DNA of 64,000 nt. It comes from an uncultured Planctomycetaceae bacterium. GTDB taxonomy: Bacteria; Planctomycetota; Planctomycetia; Planctomycetales; Planctomycetaceae. A program made the translations under genes and the position numbers. The notes below the pieces were generated by a model. It saw nothing but the letters and a program-made list of their open reading frames with translations. It searched no databases and had not been told where the DNA came from. The first letter of the stretch is position 1; every line of letters begins with the position of its first letter. The stretch lies in the NCBI GenBank assembly GCA_937916515.1, contig CALFSX010000038.1, forward strand, positions 62,001 through 126,000. The letters are read 5' to 3'. Below are positions 48,527-59,052 of the stretch, in pieces.

Positions 48527-48636
48527 CAGTTGTTTTGCTTTTTGAAATGTGAATTTCGATTACCGGGGTGGCACGTGGTTGTATGCGTTTGTCAGTTCAG
48601 TGCGTTTGTCACTTCAGGAGCATTGCTCTGCCGTCG

Positions 48637-49533
48637 TTACTGCAGGTTGGGTTCTGTGTCCTTCGATTCAAGCCATTGAATCAGGTGATCAGCAATGTTT
48701 ATTCGGCATGTTTTTTCCAGAGCTCTCCAGCCGGGCACTGCATTAACTTCAATGACAACAGCCGTGTTCTGTTCGTTGTACATTAAGTCGATTCCGCAGA
48801 ACACGCAGCCTGTGATTTCTGCCGACGCTATCGCCAATTCGATCTCTTGTGCGTTCGGCGAGTATTGTTCAGCCTGTCCGGCCTGAGCGACGTTGGCTCG
48901 AAAATCTCCCGCTGCGGGTCGGCGTTTCATGGAGCCGACGACCTGTCCGTCCAGCACCAGTATGCGGATATCTTCCATCGGGCCGCGGTTGAAGCGTTGC
49001 ACATAGATCGCTGTATTCAGGCGTTCTAAAGTGCGAAAAGTTCGCAATGCCATTTCCGGGTGGTCAACTCTCATGATTCCCCTGCCCTCGGCCCCGAACA
49101 GCGGTTTCACAACCACGTCGCGTCCCAGTAATTCGAAGGCGTCCATAGCGATTTCGCTGGTTTCGCACACGATGGTATCAGGGATAGGGATGTCGTTTTC
49201 CGCAAGCTTTTGAGTCGTCAGGTACTTGTCGACCGCGCATTCCAGCGACCGAGGTGAGTTGATGATTCGAACTCCAGCCTGTTCCAACGCAATCAGGAAA
49301 TCCATTCGCAGAATGACCTGCTCCAGAGATCCCGGCGGCATCGTTCGTACGATCAGCGCGTCCAGTTCGGATGCCTGTTGGTCGCCGATCCAAAATTCGG
49401 TTTTGCCGTTGATGATGCGTGCACTTTGTTGGGCAAAATGCAGTTCGGCTGCGAAGTGTCCACGATTAGTGGCCGCTGTGCAGATTTCGTTGACGTACCA
49501 ACTGCCTTCGTTTCCTAAAACACCAATGCGCAT
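48637..49533 (-). CDS. RimK-like ATP-grasp ligase, probably for tetrahydromethanopterin
   Basis: An ATP-grasp ligase of the RimK/MptN group, 298 residues. Seen: the pre-ATP-grasp start MRIGVLGNEGSWYVNEI, DKYLTTQKLAENDIPIPDTI, the ATP-binding strand DVVVKPLFGAEGRGIMRV, QRFNRGPMEDIRILVLDGQVVG, and the metal site CGIDLMYNEQNTAVVIEVNAVPGW. RimK-type enzymes add glutamate to a carboxylate; the MptN/CofF group does this on tetrahydromethanopterin or coenzyme F420. The gene starts 12 bases after mch, so a role in making the tetrahydromethanopterin tail is the best inference. No F420-dependent gene is visible here. Confidence 0.85.
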   Translation of the reverse strand: MRIGVLGNEGSWYVNEICTAATNRGHFAAELHFAQQSARIINGKTEFWIGDQQASELDALIVRTMPPGSLEQVILRMDFLIALEQAGVRIINSPRSLECAVDKYLTTQKLAENDIPIPDTIVCETSEIAMDAFELLGRDVVVKPLFGAEGRGIMRVDHPEMALRTFRTLERLNTAIYVQRFNRGPMEDIRILVLDGQVVGSMKRRPAAGDFRANVAQAGQAEQYSPNAQEIELAIASAEITGCVFCGIDLMYNEQNTAVVIEVNAVPGWRALEKTCRINIADHLIQWLESKDTEPNLQ

Positions 49534-49545
49534 TTTTGCTGCTGT

Positions 49546-50511
49546 CTACATTGCGAAAGACTGGTGGAGCAGTTCGGGTACGATTGTTCCAAACTGATAG
49601 CTGTTGCCGGTTTTTACGCTGTGAAAGATCACTAACGCCGGGCTGAACAGGTCTTTGTCCATCGCGTAGAAATCGTGATTTGCTTTCTTAAACAGGCTCA
49701 GGAATTGTTCGCCGTGTGACGGGGAGGAATTCGACGGCGTTTTGGGGCCTGCCGCCTGAATCGTTTCGTCGTCGCAGTCGACCCAAAGGTTTACCGTGGA
49801 GCCGTAAAGGATGGAGTCATTAGTGCGTCCGATTCCCTGAAGGTCGTTCTTCGCCACCGGGGGCAGCGGCGCCGCGCCTGCCGCACTAACAACGGATTGC
49901 ACCGGAAAGTGTAGTTCGTGGAGTTTATGCATCGCAGTTTCGACAGAACGAGCGACAACCTGCAGGTTGCCAGCCTGAGATGAAGTGGGGGCAACGGCCA
50001 GAATGAGTTCGGCTGAGCTGGCCAATCCACTTTTGATGGCTGCGACGGCAGCGTCGGTCGGCAGCGTTGACGCTTCAAGAACACCGACGCAAATCGTCGG
50101 GGCGTTCCCGCTGGATACTTCTTTCTCGGCCGGAAATTCTGTAAACAGTGGCTCCGTGGCAGCGGCGGCTCGCATTGGACCAGAACCCATTGCAAAGTAA
50201 TCTTCGGTGGCAATTTTCCATCCCGCGTATTGCGAATGCAGGCAGGCTGCCAGCGGGTGGTCTGTTCGGACAACGACCTGCGGCAATGGGATCACGCTGG
50301 AAGGAGCTTCCAGCGATATACTCGCCATGTCGCTCATGCAAATCCGAGCCAGTTGCAATCCGGCTTCCAGGCCACCTAAGGTCTCGACTCCAAAGTCAAG
50401 CACCTTCGCTGCTGCGATTTCTGACGTGGCAATTCGCAGGCGATCGGCATTAGCAATGCATTGCTGAACAATGGCTGCCGCTGATTTGTTAAGTTGAATT
50501 CCGGAGAGCAT
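49546..50511 (-). CDS. mch: Methenyltetrahydromethanopterin cyclohydrolase
   Basis: The enzyme that interconverts methenyl- and formyl-tetrahydromethanopterin in C1 transfer, 321 residues. Seen: QLNKSAAAIVQQCIANAD near the start, DFGVETLGGLEAG, the central block DYFAMGSGPMRAAAA, and the strongly conserved VVSAAGAAPLPPVAKNDLQG followed by IGRTNDSILYGSTVNLWV. The frame extends to 50640, but ATG 50511 gives the family start. It is followed by the RimK-like ligase after 12 bases. Tetrahydromethanopterin C1 genes are known from some planctomycetes; other genes of the pathway (fae, mtdB, ftr/fhc) are not in this window. Confidence 0.93.
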   Translation of the reverse strand: MLSGIQLNKSAAAIVQQCIANADRLRIATSEIAAAKVLDFGVETLGGLEAGLQLARICMSDMASISLEAPSSVIPLPQVVVRTDHPLAACLHSQYAGWKIATEDYFAMGSGPMRAAAATEPLFTEFPAEKEVSSGNAPTICVGVLEASTLPTDAAVAAIKSGLASSAELILAVAPTSSQAGNLQVVARSVETAMHKLHELHFPVQSVVSAAGAAPLPPVAKNDLQGIGRTNDSILYGSTVNLWVDCDDETIQAAGPKTPSNSSPSHGEQFLSLFKKANHDFYAMDKDLFSPALVIFHSVKTGNSYQFGTIVPELLHQSFAM

Positions 50512-50714
50512 GATTATTTGTTTGATGTTCGGTTGAGGCTGGTGAGTGCTTATGTGGATCGCCTGCGGCTGGTGATTTCGCGACTCAGCCGATTTTAGCG
50601 TATTTCCACGTTCCTGTTTTGAATCGCTGGCTTTTCGCAACCTGGCTCTTCGAAACGCAGTGGCTGGGCGTTCATGTGCGAAGAATAGCAGGCTTTTGCG
50701 TTGTTGCTACTGCC

Positions 50715-50837
50715 GTGCGTCGCCGGATAGAATTAGAAGGGAGAGCTGGTTTTGCGTTCTTTTTTTGCCAGCGCTGCAAAGAAATGTATCCCATTGCGTG
50801 GTCTGACAGTGGCAAATTCAGTTGGGGGCCAATATGA
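50715..50837 (+). CDS. Possible 40-residue CxxC protein
   Basis: A tiny frame reading, from GTG 50715, RRRIELEGRAGFAFFFCQRC then KEMYPIAWSDSGKFSWGPI. It has one CxxC pair with nearby aromatic residues, like half a zinc ribbon. Its TGA overlaps the ATG of the MOSC gene as ATGA, the pattern of translational coupling, which is the main reason to list it. The start is uncertain; the frame is open upstream to 50619. Otherwise 50512-50833 holds no gene. Confidence 0.3.
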   Translation: MRRRIELEGRAGFAFFFCQRCKEMYPIAWSDSGKFSWGPI

Positions 50838-51319
50838 AGATTGAGCTTCTGGAAACACGCAAATTTGTTGGTTGTGTTGAATGGCTTGGGCTTGCGAAAG
50901 AGCGGTTCGGGGTGATTCACACGCCGCCGGAAGTGACGTTGATAAAAGGCGCTGGGATTGAAGGCGAACACCACGCGGCGGATCCGGCTAGAGAAAAACG
51001 GCGAGTGACCTTGTTTCAGCATGAGCACATCGACGTGATCGCGAGGTTGCTGGGGCAAGCGAATATCGATCCTGCTGCGTTTCGGCGTAATATTGTTGTA
51101 TCTGGCATAAATATTGCGTCGCTGATTGGTCGCCGCTTCATGGTTGGTGGTGCTGTATTGTTTGGCACCAGCGATTGTCCTCCCTGTGCAAGAATGGAGA
51201 AAACGGTCGGCAAGGGTGCTTATTCAGCAATGACTTCTCACGGGGGAATCACGGCAATCGTAGAATCAGGAAGTATTGTTCGGCTGGGCGATCAGGTTCA
51301 GGCTTTGCCCGGTGCCTGA
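50834..51319 (+). CDS. MOSC domain protein
   Basis: A 161-residue protein of the MOSC (molybdenum cofactor sulfurase C-terminal) domain family, beta-barrel. Seen: GIEGEHHAADPAREKRRVTLFQ, equivalent to the conserved G-D-x-H region, then the strand block FRRNIVVSGINIASL, and the conserved Cys in FGTSDCPPCARMEKTVG. The family includes YiiM-like proteins that act in molybdenum cofactor-dependent detoxification, but many members are uncharacterised. Start ATG 50834 has GGGGG 7 bases upstream and overlaps the stop of a possible small CxxC protein. It is divergent from mch. Confidence 0.85.
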   Translation: MKIELLETRKFVGCVEWLGLAKERFGVIHTPPEVTLIKGAGIEGEHHAADPAREKRRVTLFQHEHIDVIARLLGQANIDPAAFRRNIVVSGINIASLIGRRFMVGGAVLFGTSDCPPCARMEKTVGKGAYSAMTSHGGITAIVESGSIVRLGDQVQALPGA

Positions 51320-51668
51320 TTTCGAAAACATTTGTGAGGAAACACGATTCCGTTCGTCTGAAATTCGTTCACGGCGTGTTGCTTTTTGTAGACGCCCCTG
51401 AAAATGCAGGTTTTTCAGTTCCCAATGGATTGAACTGAGCGTTTCATGGATTGAAAGTGGCTGGTAAGGCTCCCATACTGGGGGCAGAGTAACAGCAGTA
51501 GGGCCGTGGGCTTGCTGTTTTGAACTGCTGTTGGTGATTCGCCAAAATTGATTTGCCAGATTTTTTGAGACCGACAGATCTTAATGACGGGGACTTTGGC
51601 CTGACGGTCACTGATTCAGTCAGGAGACTCTGGGATTTGATGGCAGATCAGTTTTCAACGGAGCGTTC

Positions 51669-54089
51669 ATGCTTTTGAAACGTCTGAAGTCGCTGTTCTT
51701 TCCTTGCTCGAAGCGCAAACTTCGAGTCAGGATGAATTTACGCACTGCGGACGTTTTGGAAACTCGTCAGCTATTAAGTGCGGTAACGATCCAGCTTGCT
51801 GCATCAAAAGACAACACTATCTATCAAGCTGATGCTGACGTCAGCAATGGCCAGGGCGAATTTGTTCTTGCCGGCGGTGGAACTCGCGGATTGATTCAGT
51901 TCGATGTGAATGCCGGAACGATTCCGTCTGGGTCGACCATTATTGATGCTGTGCTGACGCTGAATCTGGGGCTCGATGGCGGCGGACAGTCTGCAGTTTC
52001 TGTTCACCGAGTTTCGTCTTCGTGGGGCGAAGCCGGATCAAACGCTTCCGGCGATGAATCTCAGGGAGCTGTTGCTCAACAGTTTGACGCGACCTGGCTG
52101 TATTCGTCCTTCGACGGTCAGCTGTGGAATTCTCCTGGCGGTGACTTTGCTGGCGCTTCGGCAACAACTGTGGTGGGCGGTGTTGGCACCTACGAATGGT
52201 TGGGCGGTGGGCTGATTGACGACGTTCAGGCGTGGGTCGACGGCGTTTCGTCCAATTTCGGCTGGCTTGTTCAGGCTGGCGGTGGAGCTCTGAAATCCTT
52301 CATCAGCAAAGATGGACCAGATGTAAGTCTGGCTCCCACTCTTGAAATCACATTCGAAGAACCTCCGGTGCCTCACGGTGTCGTCGAAGGTCGAATCTGG
52401 AATGATCTGAATGCTGATGGTAAGCCATTGGATAACCCCGTTTCCGATTTGGGTTTGTCCGTATTTCGCAGCACATACTTCAATGCCTTTGGCGGCCAGG
52501 AATATTGGTATCGCTCGGCTTCCAGCAATGCCTGGTACTTCCTGACGCCGGATGGCACTTTGACCAGGTGGTCCGGGGCCGGTGGTACGTTAAGTGGAGA
52601 AGTTGTTACGACCCTGGATCAACGCTTCTATTACGATCCGTCCTTGATCGTTCGTTCTGTAACCGAATCTGAACCGTGGCTGGATGGTCGAGAAGTAGAG
52701 TTGGTGGATAGTCAGGGGTCTGTCTATGCCACTACTGTAACGTCTGGTCGAGATATTGACGGCAACGGAGTTATTGATGCGTTGACGGAAGGTGGTTGGT
52801 ATCGGTTTGAAGATGTTCCCAGCGATCAGGTCTTTACCGTTCGGCAGATTCTTCCAACTGGCTGGGTTGAAAGTGCTACGGTTGATATCGATATCAGCAA
52901 CGGAACTGAGCAGCTGGTCAACGGTCTTGAGTTGCGAATGCGTGGGTCATTTTACGAAGGTGACGGCGGGCTTGGTGAGAAGTGGGTGTTCAGCGAACGG
53001 AAAGGGTGGCACTTTATAACTCCCGATGGCAATCTTTATCGATGGGATGGTAAGCCAATCTCAAAGGCTGCTCCGCTGAAAGGGACGCTGGTTGCAACAA
53101 TTGGAACAATGTATTTTTCGGATCCGACAAAACTGTTTAACGGTCAGTTTCGCACTGACGGATTGTCGGAAGGCGATTTACTGTTTCGGGTCGACTTCGG
53201 CGCTCGAGAAACGTTTGCCGTAAGTGGTCGAGTGTGGATGGATTTTTATGCCAACGGCATTCGAGAGGAAATGACATACGTTCCAGAGTATGTTCCGGAC
53301 ACTGAGCTGGGCGTCGGCGAAGAATGGTTTTTTGACGAACCCAATGACGTCTGGTACATCATTAATGCAGACGGCGAATTTCAATACTGGGGTCCTTCTC
53401 CGACCTCCGGAAGTAATGGATCTGGCGGTGGGGCTGGCGGTGTAGGTACCGGGAATTCCACTGGTTCGGGGCCAGGTGGGGATCCGGAAGGTGGCGCGAC
53501 CGCAACTGCCATTTATCAGGTCGAGCCGTGGCTGAATAACCGAACCGTTGAGCTCATTGATTCCACGGGGCGTGTGGTTGCGACTACAGTTTCATACAGC
53601 ATTGACTTGAACGGCGACGGCGAAATCCAGAACGAATCAGAACGTGGCCACTACACATTCCGTGATGTTGAGCCCGGCGAATACACGGTTCGTACACTAA
53701 CCGATCAGGTTTGGAGCCAGACGTCGCCTGTTTCATCAAGTCAGTCGATCGCGATTGGTCTGGATGCTCAGTACAGCTTTCGCTCAACAAACAGCAGTTT
53801 TACAAACTGGGGCGGTAAAAACGAACGCTGGATTATTGACGGTCTTGGGCGTTGGTATTACATGTTGCCTGATGGAAGTTTGTACGAATGGCAGGTTGGT
53901 ACCGGTTCTCAAGGCGTGGAATTGGGTGGCACGCTGATCGCCAGCCTGAGTTCTGAATACTACGACGATCTAAGGCTGTTGACAGATCCAGATACCGCTG
54001 CGGCAACTGTGATTGTGAGTGCCAACTCAGTTGTGAAGCAGGTCGTCTTTGGCAACCACAAGCTGTTTAGCGACGTGCCTGCGTCGTAA
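51669..54089 (+). CDS. LEPR-XLL surface protein with DNRLRE-like and repeat domains
   Basis: An 806-residue exported protein. Residues ~1-37 carry the planctomycete LEPR-XLL sorting motif (LETRQLLSA). Residues ~38-235 look like a DNRLRE/jellyroll carbohydrate- or surface-binding domain (GLIQFDVNAGTIPSGSTII; FGWLVQAGGG). From ~240 there are SdrD-like units (GVVEGRIWNDLNADGK; VSGRVWMDFYANG) with ELIDSTGRVVATTV and FRDVEPGEYTVR. Between them a motif of about 25 residues recurs four times, near 277, 436, 551 and 718: W..[YF]xxPDGxLYxW, each followed by GTLVATL..YY.DP. It is probably a cell-surface protein. A terminator follows. The role of the repeat is unknown. Confidence 0.85.
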   Translation: MLLKRLKSLFFPCSKRKLRVRMNLRTADVLETRQLLSAVTIQLAASKDNTIYQADADVSNGQGEFVLAGGGTRGLIQFDVNAGTIPSGSTIIDAVLTLNLGLDGGGQSAVSVHRVSSSWGEAGSNASGDESQGAVAQQFDATWLYSSFDGQLWNSPGGDFAGASATTVVGGVGTYEWLGGGLIDDVQAWVDGVSSNFGWLVQAGGGALKSFISKDGPDVSLAPTLEITFEEPPVPHGVVEGRIWNDLNADGKPLDNPVSDLGLSVFRSTYFNAFGGQEYWYRSASSNAWYFLTPDGTLTRWSGAGGTLSGEVVTTLDQRFYYDPSLIVRSVTESEPWLDGREVELVDSQGSVYATTVTSGRDIDGNGVIDALTEGGWYRFEDVPSDQVFTVRQILPTGWVESATVDIDISNGTEQLVNGLELRMRGSFYEGDGGLGEKWVFSERKGWHFITPDGNLYRWDGKPISKAAPLKGTLVATIGTMYFSDPTKLFNGQFRTDGLSEGDLLFRVDFGARETFAVSGRVWMDFYANGIREEMTYVPEYVPDTELGVGEEWFFDEPNDVWYIINADGEFQYWGPSPTSGSNGSGGGAGGVGTGNSTGSGPGGDPEGGATATAIYQVEPWLNNRTVELIDSTGRVVATTVSYSIDLNGDGEIQNESERGHYTFRDVEPGEYTVRTLTDQVWSQTSPVSSSQSIAIGLDAQYSFRSTNSSFTNWGGKNERWIIDGLGRWYYMLPDGSLYEWQVGTGSQGVELGGTLIASLSSEYYDDLRLLTDPDTAAATVIVSANSVVKQVVFGNHKLFSDVPAS

Positions 54090-54132
54090 TCGACGCTATC
54101 CACTATTCCAACTCCCAGCCAGATTGCATAAA

Positions 54133-54164
54133 AAAGCCCGACTTCATTAAAGAAGGCGGGCTTT
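54133..54164. terminator. Bidirectional terminator between the surface protein and cyclophilin genes
   Basis: AAAGCCCG (54133-54140) pairs with CGGGCTTT (54157-54164), with an inner CTTC/GAAG pair. It lies between two convergent genes, 44 bases after the surface protein stop and 41 bases after the cyclophilin stop (minus strand), with A/T runs on both sides. Confidence 0.78.
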
Positions 54165-54204
54165 GGCGTTTCATAGGTTTGCTGAAGATTTTTCTTCAAC
54201 CAAA

Positions 54205-54741
54205 CTAAACAGGCGTTGCAATTACCTTTGCCGATTCAATCACAGCGCTCGTCTTTGGTCGATCGCCATGATCTACCGACAGACTTCCGATTTTTCGGAC
54301 AACTTCCATGCTGGCTTCGTCAGCCGTTCGCCCGAATGCTGTGTACTGGTTGTCAAGGTGAGTGTGCGAGCCCAGACAGATGAAAAATTGAGATCCGGCT
54401 GAATTCGGTGACGTTGATCGCGCCATGGACAGTACGCCTTCAACGTGTGGAGTTGAGTTGAACTCTGCGTTGATGTTGTATCCTGGTCCGCCCGTTCCTG
54501 TTCCGCTGGGGCAACCACCTTGAATCATGAATCCACCAATGACGCGGTGGAAAATAAGGCCGTCATAGAATCCGATTTTGGCCAGTCCCAACATGTTGCC
54601 GCAATGTCCCGGCGCCACGTCTGGAAGAAGGTCAAGCAGAATGCGACCGTGGTTAGTGTTTAGTTCGATTTGGTAATTATTGGCTTCGAAGTCGATCGTT
54701 TTCAGAGCTTCGAGGACTTCGGGCTGGTAATTCTTTGACAT
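54205..54741 (-). CDS. Cyclophilin-type peptidyl-prolyl isomerase
   Basis: A cis-trans prolyl isomerase of the cyclophilin family, 178 residues. The catalytic blocks are FYDGLIFHRVIGGFMIQGGCP (Arg of FHR), EGVLSMARSTSPNSAGSQFFI and LDNQYTAFGRTADEASMEVV. There is no signal peptide, so it is a cytoplasmic isomerase; a preceding ~25-residue segment (MSKNYQPEVLEAL) is an extension. It probably assists protein folding. It is flanked by a convergent surface-protein gene and the 5-oxoprolinase gene. Confidence 0.93.
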   Translation of the reverse strand: MSKNYQPEVLEALKTIDFEANNYQIELNTNHGRILLDLLPDVAPGHCGNMLGLAKIGFYDGLIFHRVIGGFMIQGGCPSGTGTGGPGYNINAEFNSTPHVEGVLSMARSTSPNSAGSQFFICLGSHTHLDNQYTAFGRTADEASMEVVRKIGSLSVDHGDRPKTSAVIESAKVIATPV

Positions 54742-54866
54742 TTGCAGACTTCCTGCTGTGAGAGCGATAGTTAATTGTCGGTGGTTTTTTAAGGCAGTGA
54801 ATCAGGCACGAACCGTCCTGGATTTCGGGGCGAAACGCAAGTGTTCCGCATATTCTCGTAAAGATA

Positions 54867-57800
54867 TCACTCCTTCTGTGGAATACCACAACCCCCGCCG
54901 CCTGGTGTTGCGATTCGCAGGATATCACCCGAATCCAGACGCCGCGAAAAGCTTCCCCCAACGTCTGCTCCGTCGATTAAGTTGCTTCCTGGCAAGCCTG
55001 GCTGACCGCCGTCGATTCCATACGGGGCATTTTTACCGCGTCGCAGTGATAACATGGATACCTGTAAAGGTCTCAGGAATTCGAGTTCTCGAATGATGCC
55101 GTTTCCTCCCGAAAATCGCCCTGCTCCACCGGAATGTTGCCGAATGGAAAACTGCCGAATCCTTATCGGATAGCGTTGTTCCATAACTTCAGGGTCGGTC
55201 AATCTGGTGTTGGTCATGTGCGTATGAACAGCATCAGCTCCGTTGGAAATTGCTGTTGCACCCGCACCGCCGCAAATCGTTTCGTAGTAACCGAACGTGC
55301 CGTCGCCGAATGTCAGGTTATTCATAGTCCCCTGGCTGGCTGCTGCCAGATTTAAAGCGCCCAGCACCACGTCAACGATGCGTTGAGATGTCTCCACATT
55401 TCCACCAACGACAGCTGGTGATTTTTCAGGACTGTGACCCGGTTGTGGGTTAAGCAGCCCCGGCGGCACGATAATTTTTACGGGCGATAGAACTCCCGCG
55501 TTGAGTGGGACGCGTTGATTTAACAAACAGCGAAAGCAGTACAACACTGCCGATGTGGTGATCGCCAGATTCGCATTCAGGTTGCCCGGATGAACGCCGT
55601 CTGTGCCCGTGAAATCGACGGTGGCCTTGTCGCCGTCAATGGTGATATCGACTTTGATTGTTGTTCCATCGTCCAGTGAATCCTGAAACGCATAAGAACG
55701 ATCTTCAAGCAGTGAAAGGCATAGCCGCATTTTCTTTTCAGCGGCCGCCTGAATGTGTTGCATATAGTTTTGTACGGTTTTCACCGAGTGCTTACTGCAA
55801 AGTTCTTTAAGCAGCCGCATTCCCGCTTCGTTGGCTGCGGCCTGAGCTGCCAGGTCGGCAAGGTTGTCTTCCACGGATCGACTCGGGAATGAGCCGGAAC
55901 TTAGCAACCTTCTCATCTGCGTTTCGTGAGACCGCCCTTTGCTGACCAGTCTTTGGCTGCGAATCAGAACGCCTTCTTCCGATAGATTCCTGGAAAATGG
56001 CGGCATGCTGCCCGGTACGATGCCTCCAATTTCTGCATGATGAGCTCGGTTAGCCACAAAGAATGCGGGCTTTGCATCGTTGCTGCGGTCGAGATCCTTG
56101 TCTTGATTTTTGACGAACGTTGCGGCGGATCCGCACACAAAGACGGGAGTAATCACGGTAACGTCTGGCAGGTGTGAACCGCCTCGATAGGGATCGTTGG
56201 TTACGAACACGTCACCCGGCTGCATGTCTGGGTGATCGCACATGATCGCTCGCACGGTTTCCCCCATCGCACCCAGATGAACGGGGACATGAGGTGCGTT
56301 AACAACCAGTTTGCCTTCGCTATCAAACAACGCGCAACTGAAGTCCAGGCGTTCACGGACGTTTGTTGAGGTTGATGTTCGCCGTAATGTTTCTCCCATT
56401 TGTTCGGCGATCGATACAAACTGGTTGTTGAAGACTTCCAGCAGTACCGGATCCGGTGCCACGTCACGTTTCGTATTGGGTGGCACGAAATGCTGTGCGC
56501 TGTTCTGTGCATTTGAAACGGAATTTACAGTGATTTTGATTGTGCCGCGATTGGAAACTACGGCGCTGCAACCGGGTTCAATAAACACCGTTGATGTGGG
56601 TTCGCAGATAATCGCTGGCCCATCGATTGGGTGGTTTTGCGGAATAGATTGCCGCGTGAAAATCTGCGATTTGATGCTCTGCCCGGCAAACCAAACCTTT
56701 TTGAATTCAGTGGATGCTGCATTGGAAATATGTGCAACTGTTCCGCTGTTGTCTGCGGGCTGAGCTGAAAATGCTGTGGTTCCTGGTCCCGCTTTTCCAA
56801 TCGATTCGACGGTCATCGCCGCCACTTCGATTTGTTTGGATGGTCTTCGATATCCGAACAATCTTTCGTGTTCGACTTCAAACGCTTCACGAAACGTCAT
56901 GTTGTCAGACGCAGCAATCGTTAAAGCGGAGTCTGTGCCGACGTATCGCAGTTGCAGGCTGAGTGTTGCTGGTTGAATGCTTGGCTGAGGAATTCCCTGA
57001 TCACGAACTTCCTGTTCTGCATTTGCTCCAAGTTCAGCCTTCAGTGCAGCGATATGCTGAAGTGTGGTTTCATTCAGGAGTTGCAGAACGCTGGACTGTC
57101 GAATCACTCTTACGTCTGCCTGGCCCATTCCGTAGGCGCTTAAAATTCCAGCAAAGGGATGAATCAGCACCGTACGGATGCCAAGATTTCTGGCAATACT
57201 GCACGCATGTTGCCCCCCTGCTCCTCCAAAGCTGACCAGCGCATAATCTGCTGGATGGTAGCCTTTGGCAACGGAAACTTTGCGAATCGCCTGCACCATG
57301 TTATCGTTGGCAAGCTGCAGCAAACCTTCTGCAATTTCCTGTAACGGTGAGTCATGCTGGATAGCTCCCGCCTTTGCCATTTCGCTTCTCAGGTCCAGCA
57401 GTTGCTGTTCGATGGCCTGGTTGTTTAGCTGGAATGGAAAGTGTTCCGAGAGAACTCGCCCCAGAAACACGTTCAGGTCCGTCACTGTCAAGGGGCCGCC
57501 CGCTCCATAGCACGCTGGGCCGGGTGAGGCACCCGCACTTTGTGGCCCGACAAACAAACGTGTTCCGTCAAAGCCACAAATGCTGCCTCCACCTGCCGCA
57601 ACGGTTTCAATTGCCAGTGTGGGTGTCAGAATTCGAACGCCCGCTTTGGTTGTCTCCGTTTCGAATTCGAACCTGCCATCGTATCTGGCAACATCGGTGC
57701 TGGTGCCACCCATGTCGAATCCGATTGCGTTTCGGCAGCCTTCCGATTCTGCAACTTTTGAGAATCCCACAATGCCGCCGGCTGGCCCGGAAAGTATGCA

Positions 57801-58757
57801 GTCGCGTCCTCGGAAAGAGTGGCTGTCAACCAGTCCGCCGGTTGACGTCATGACCTGAATTTCGCTGCCCGGTAAATGCGAACGTACTTCGTTCATATAC
57901 TGTCGCAGCACGGGATTAAGATAGGCATCCAGAACGGTTGTGTCACAACGCGGCACAAAACGAATCAACGGTGAAACTTCCGACGAACAGCTGATTTCCG
58001 AAAAGCCTCGATTTCGCAGCAATCCTTCAACGAATTGCTCGTGGACAGGATTGCGATATGCGTTCATGAAACAAACGGCGACACTGTCAAAATTCGTTGG
58101 CTGCAGTTCGTCTGGCAGAATTTCCGGCGGCGATTTAAGCACGTTGCCTTCTGTGGAAATTCGTTCGTCGATTTCGAACACGTGCGAAAACAGGGGTTCC
58201 GGTTTGCGGATGTTCAGATCAAACAGTGATGGGCGATCCTGATTTCCGATCAACGGCACATCGCCGAATCCTTTGGTTGTTACTAAAGCCGTGCGTGCTC
58301 CTGTGCGAGTCAGCAACGCGTTGGTGCCGCGAGTTGTTCCGAAACGCACACGAACCGGTGGGCACTTTGCTTCAGCCGGAAGTTGCAACAGCCAACGAAT
58401 GGCAAGAATTGGGGCCAGTAGACCGGCGTCCAATTCGTACGAGGCAGCGTTTAATTGCTGAACGGGCGAATCAAGAATGAGATCTCTACTGGCGGGACTA
58501 AAGTCAACAACTTTTGCCGTTTGCAGCACCTGACCGCTGACTGACAGCAACCTGCAATCGGCTCCAACCCAGAAGCCAGGCGGATCTGCTTTTCGAAGTC
58601 CGTCACGAATCGTCGAGCCATCTGCACTGTCAATTGTGCCTTTGGTTATTCCGGAGCTGAGCGTTTTAAATTGCAGCAACGTGCCATCTAACGTGACAGC
58701 GATGCAGTCTGTGAATGTTCCGCCGACGTCTATCCAGAATTCCCAGCAGTTTGACAT
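54867..58757 (-). CDS. Fused hydantoinase A/B (5-oxoprolinase-type)
   Basis: A 1296-residue ATP-dependent hydrolase in which HyuA and HyuB homologues are joined, as in 5-oxoprolinase. It opens 5-oxoproline or hydantoin rings with ATP. The A part (~1-730) begins with the ribokinase-like phosphate loop [14 protein letters not shown] and contains [20 protein letters not shown] and [21 protein letters not shown] variable linker follows. The B part (~770-1296) contains [35 protein letters not shown]-like and [17 protein letters not shown]-like blocks, and [20 protein letters not shown]. It is full length. The substrate cannot be settled from sequence. It is divergent from the photolyase gene. Confidence 0.92.
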   Translation of the reverse strand: MSNCWEFWIDVGGTFTDCIAVTLDGTLLQFKTLSSGITKGTIDSADGSTIRDGLRKADPPGFWVGADCRLLSVSGQVLQTAKVVDFSPASRDLILDSPVQQLNAASYELDAGLLAPILAIRWLLQLPAEAKCPPVRVRFGTTRGTNALLTRTGARTALVTTKGFGDVPLIGNQDRPSLFDLNIRKPEPLFSHVFEIDERISTEGNVLKSPPEILPDELQPTNFDSVAVCFMNAYRNPVHEQFVEGLLRNRGFSEISCSSEVSPLIRFVPRCDTTVLDAYLNPVLRQYMNEVRSHLPGSEIQVMTSTGGLVDSHSFRGRDCILSGPAGGIVGFSKVAESEGCRNAIGFDMGGTSTDVARYDGRFEFETETTKAGVRILTPTLAIETVAAGGGSICGFDGTRLFVGPQSAGASPGPACYGAGGPLTVTDLNVFLGRVLSEHFPFQLNNQAIEQQLLDLRSEMAKAGAIQHDSPLQEIAEGLLQLANDNMVQAIRKVSVAKGYHPADYALVSFGGAGGQHACSIARNLGIRTVLIHPFAGILSAYGMGQADVRVIRQSSVLQLLNETTLQHIAALKAELGANAEQEVRDQGIPQPSIQPATLSLQLRYVGTDSALTIAASDNMTFREAFEVEHERLFGYRRPSKQIEVAAMTVESIGKAGPGTTAFSAQPADNSGTVAHISNAASTEFKKVWFAGQSIKSQIFTRQSIPQNHPIDGPAIICEPTSTVFIEPGCSAVVSNRGTIKITVNSVSNAQNSAQHFVPPNTKRDVAPDPVLLEVFNNQFVSIAEQMGETLRRTSTSTNVRERLDFSCALFDSEGKLVVNAPHVPVHLGAMGETVRAIMCDHPDMQPGDVFVTNDPYRGGSHLPDVTVITPVFVCGSAATFVKNQDKDLDRSNDAKPAFFVANRAHHAEIGGIVPGSMPPFSRNLSEEGVLIRSQRLVSKGRSHETQMRRLLSSGSFPSRSVEDNLADLAAQAAANEAGMRLLKELCSKHSVKTVQNYMQHIQAAAEKKMRLCLSLLEDRSYAFQDSLDDGTTIKVDITIDGDKATVDFTGTDGVHPGNLNANLAITTSAVLYCFRCLLNQRVPLNAGVLSPVKIIVPPGLLNPQPGHSPEKSPAVVGGNVETSQRIVDVVLGALNLAAASQGTMNNLTFGDGTFGYYETICGGAGATAISNGADAVHTHMTNTRLTDPEVMEQRYPIRIRQFSIRQHSGGAGRFSGGNGIIRELEFLRPLQVSMLSLRRGKNAPYGIDGGQPGLPGSNLIDGADVGGSFSRRLDSGDILRIATPGGGGCGIPQKE

Positions 58758-59052
58758 TGTCTCCGCGACGCCTTGATAACAATTGTTTTGGTAAAGCCGA
58801 TACGTGTCGTGAATAGTAATGGGATTGGCTGCATTCGTCCGGCAAACCTGTAGCCGATTCGTTGAATGTCTGCCAATAAGCCAGGCACCTGATCGCGTCG
58901 AATTCTTGCACAGCCTGTTTCCTGGTTGTGCTTTTTAAACCGAAATGTTCCTGATTTGGCACGTTTTGTTGGCGATTCACGGGCCGAAATCATGATTGCG
59001 ACTAAGATCGTTCACTGAAACTAGTTCCATATCAATCTACATATAGATTCCG

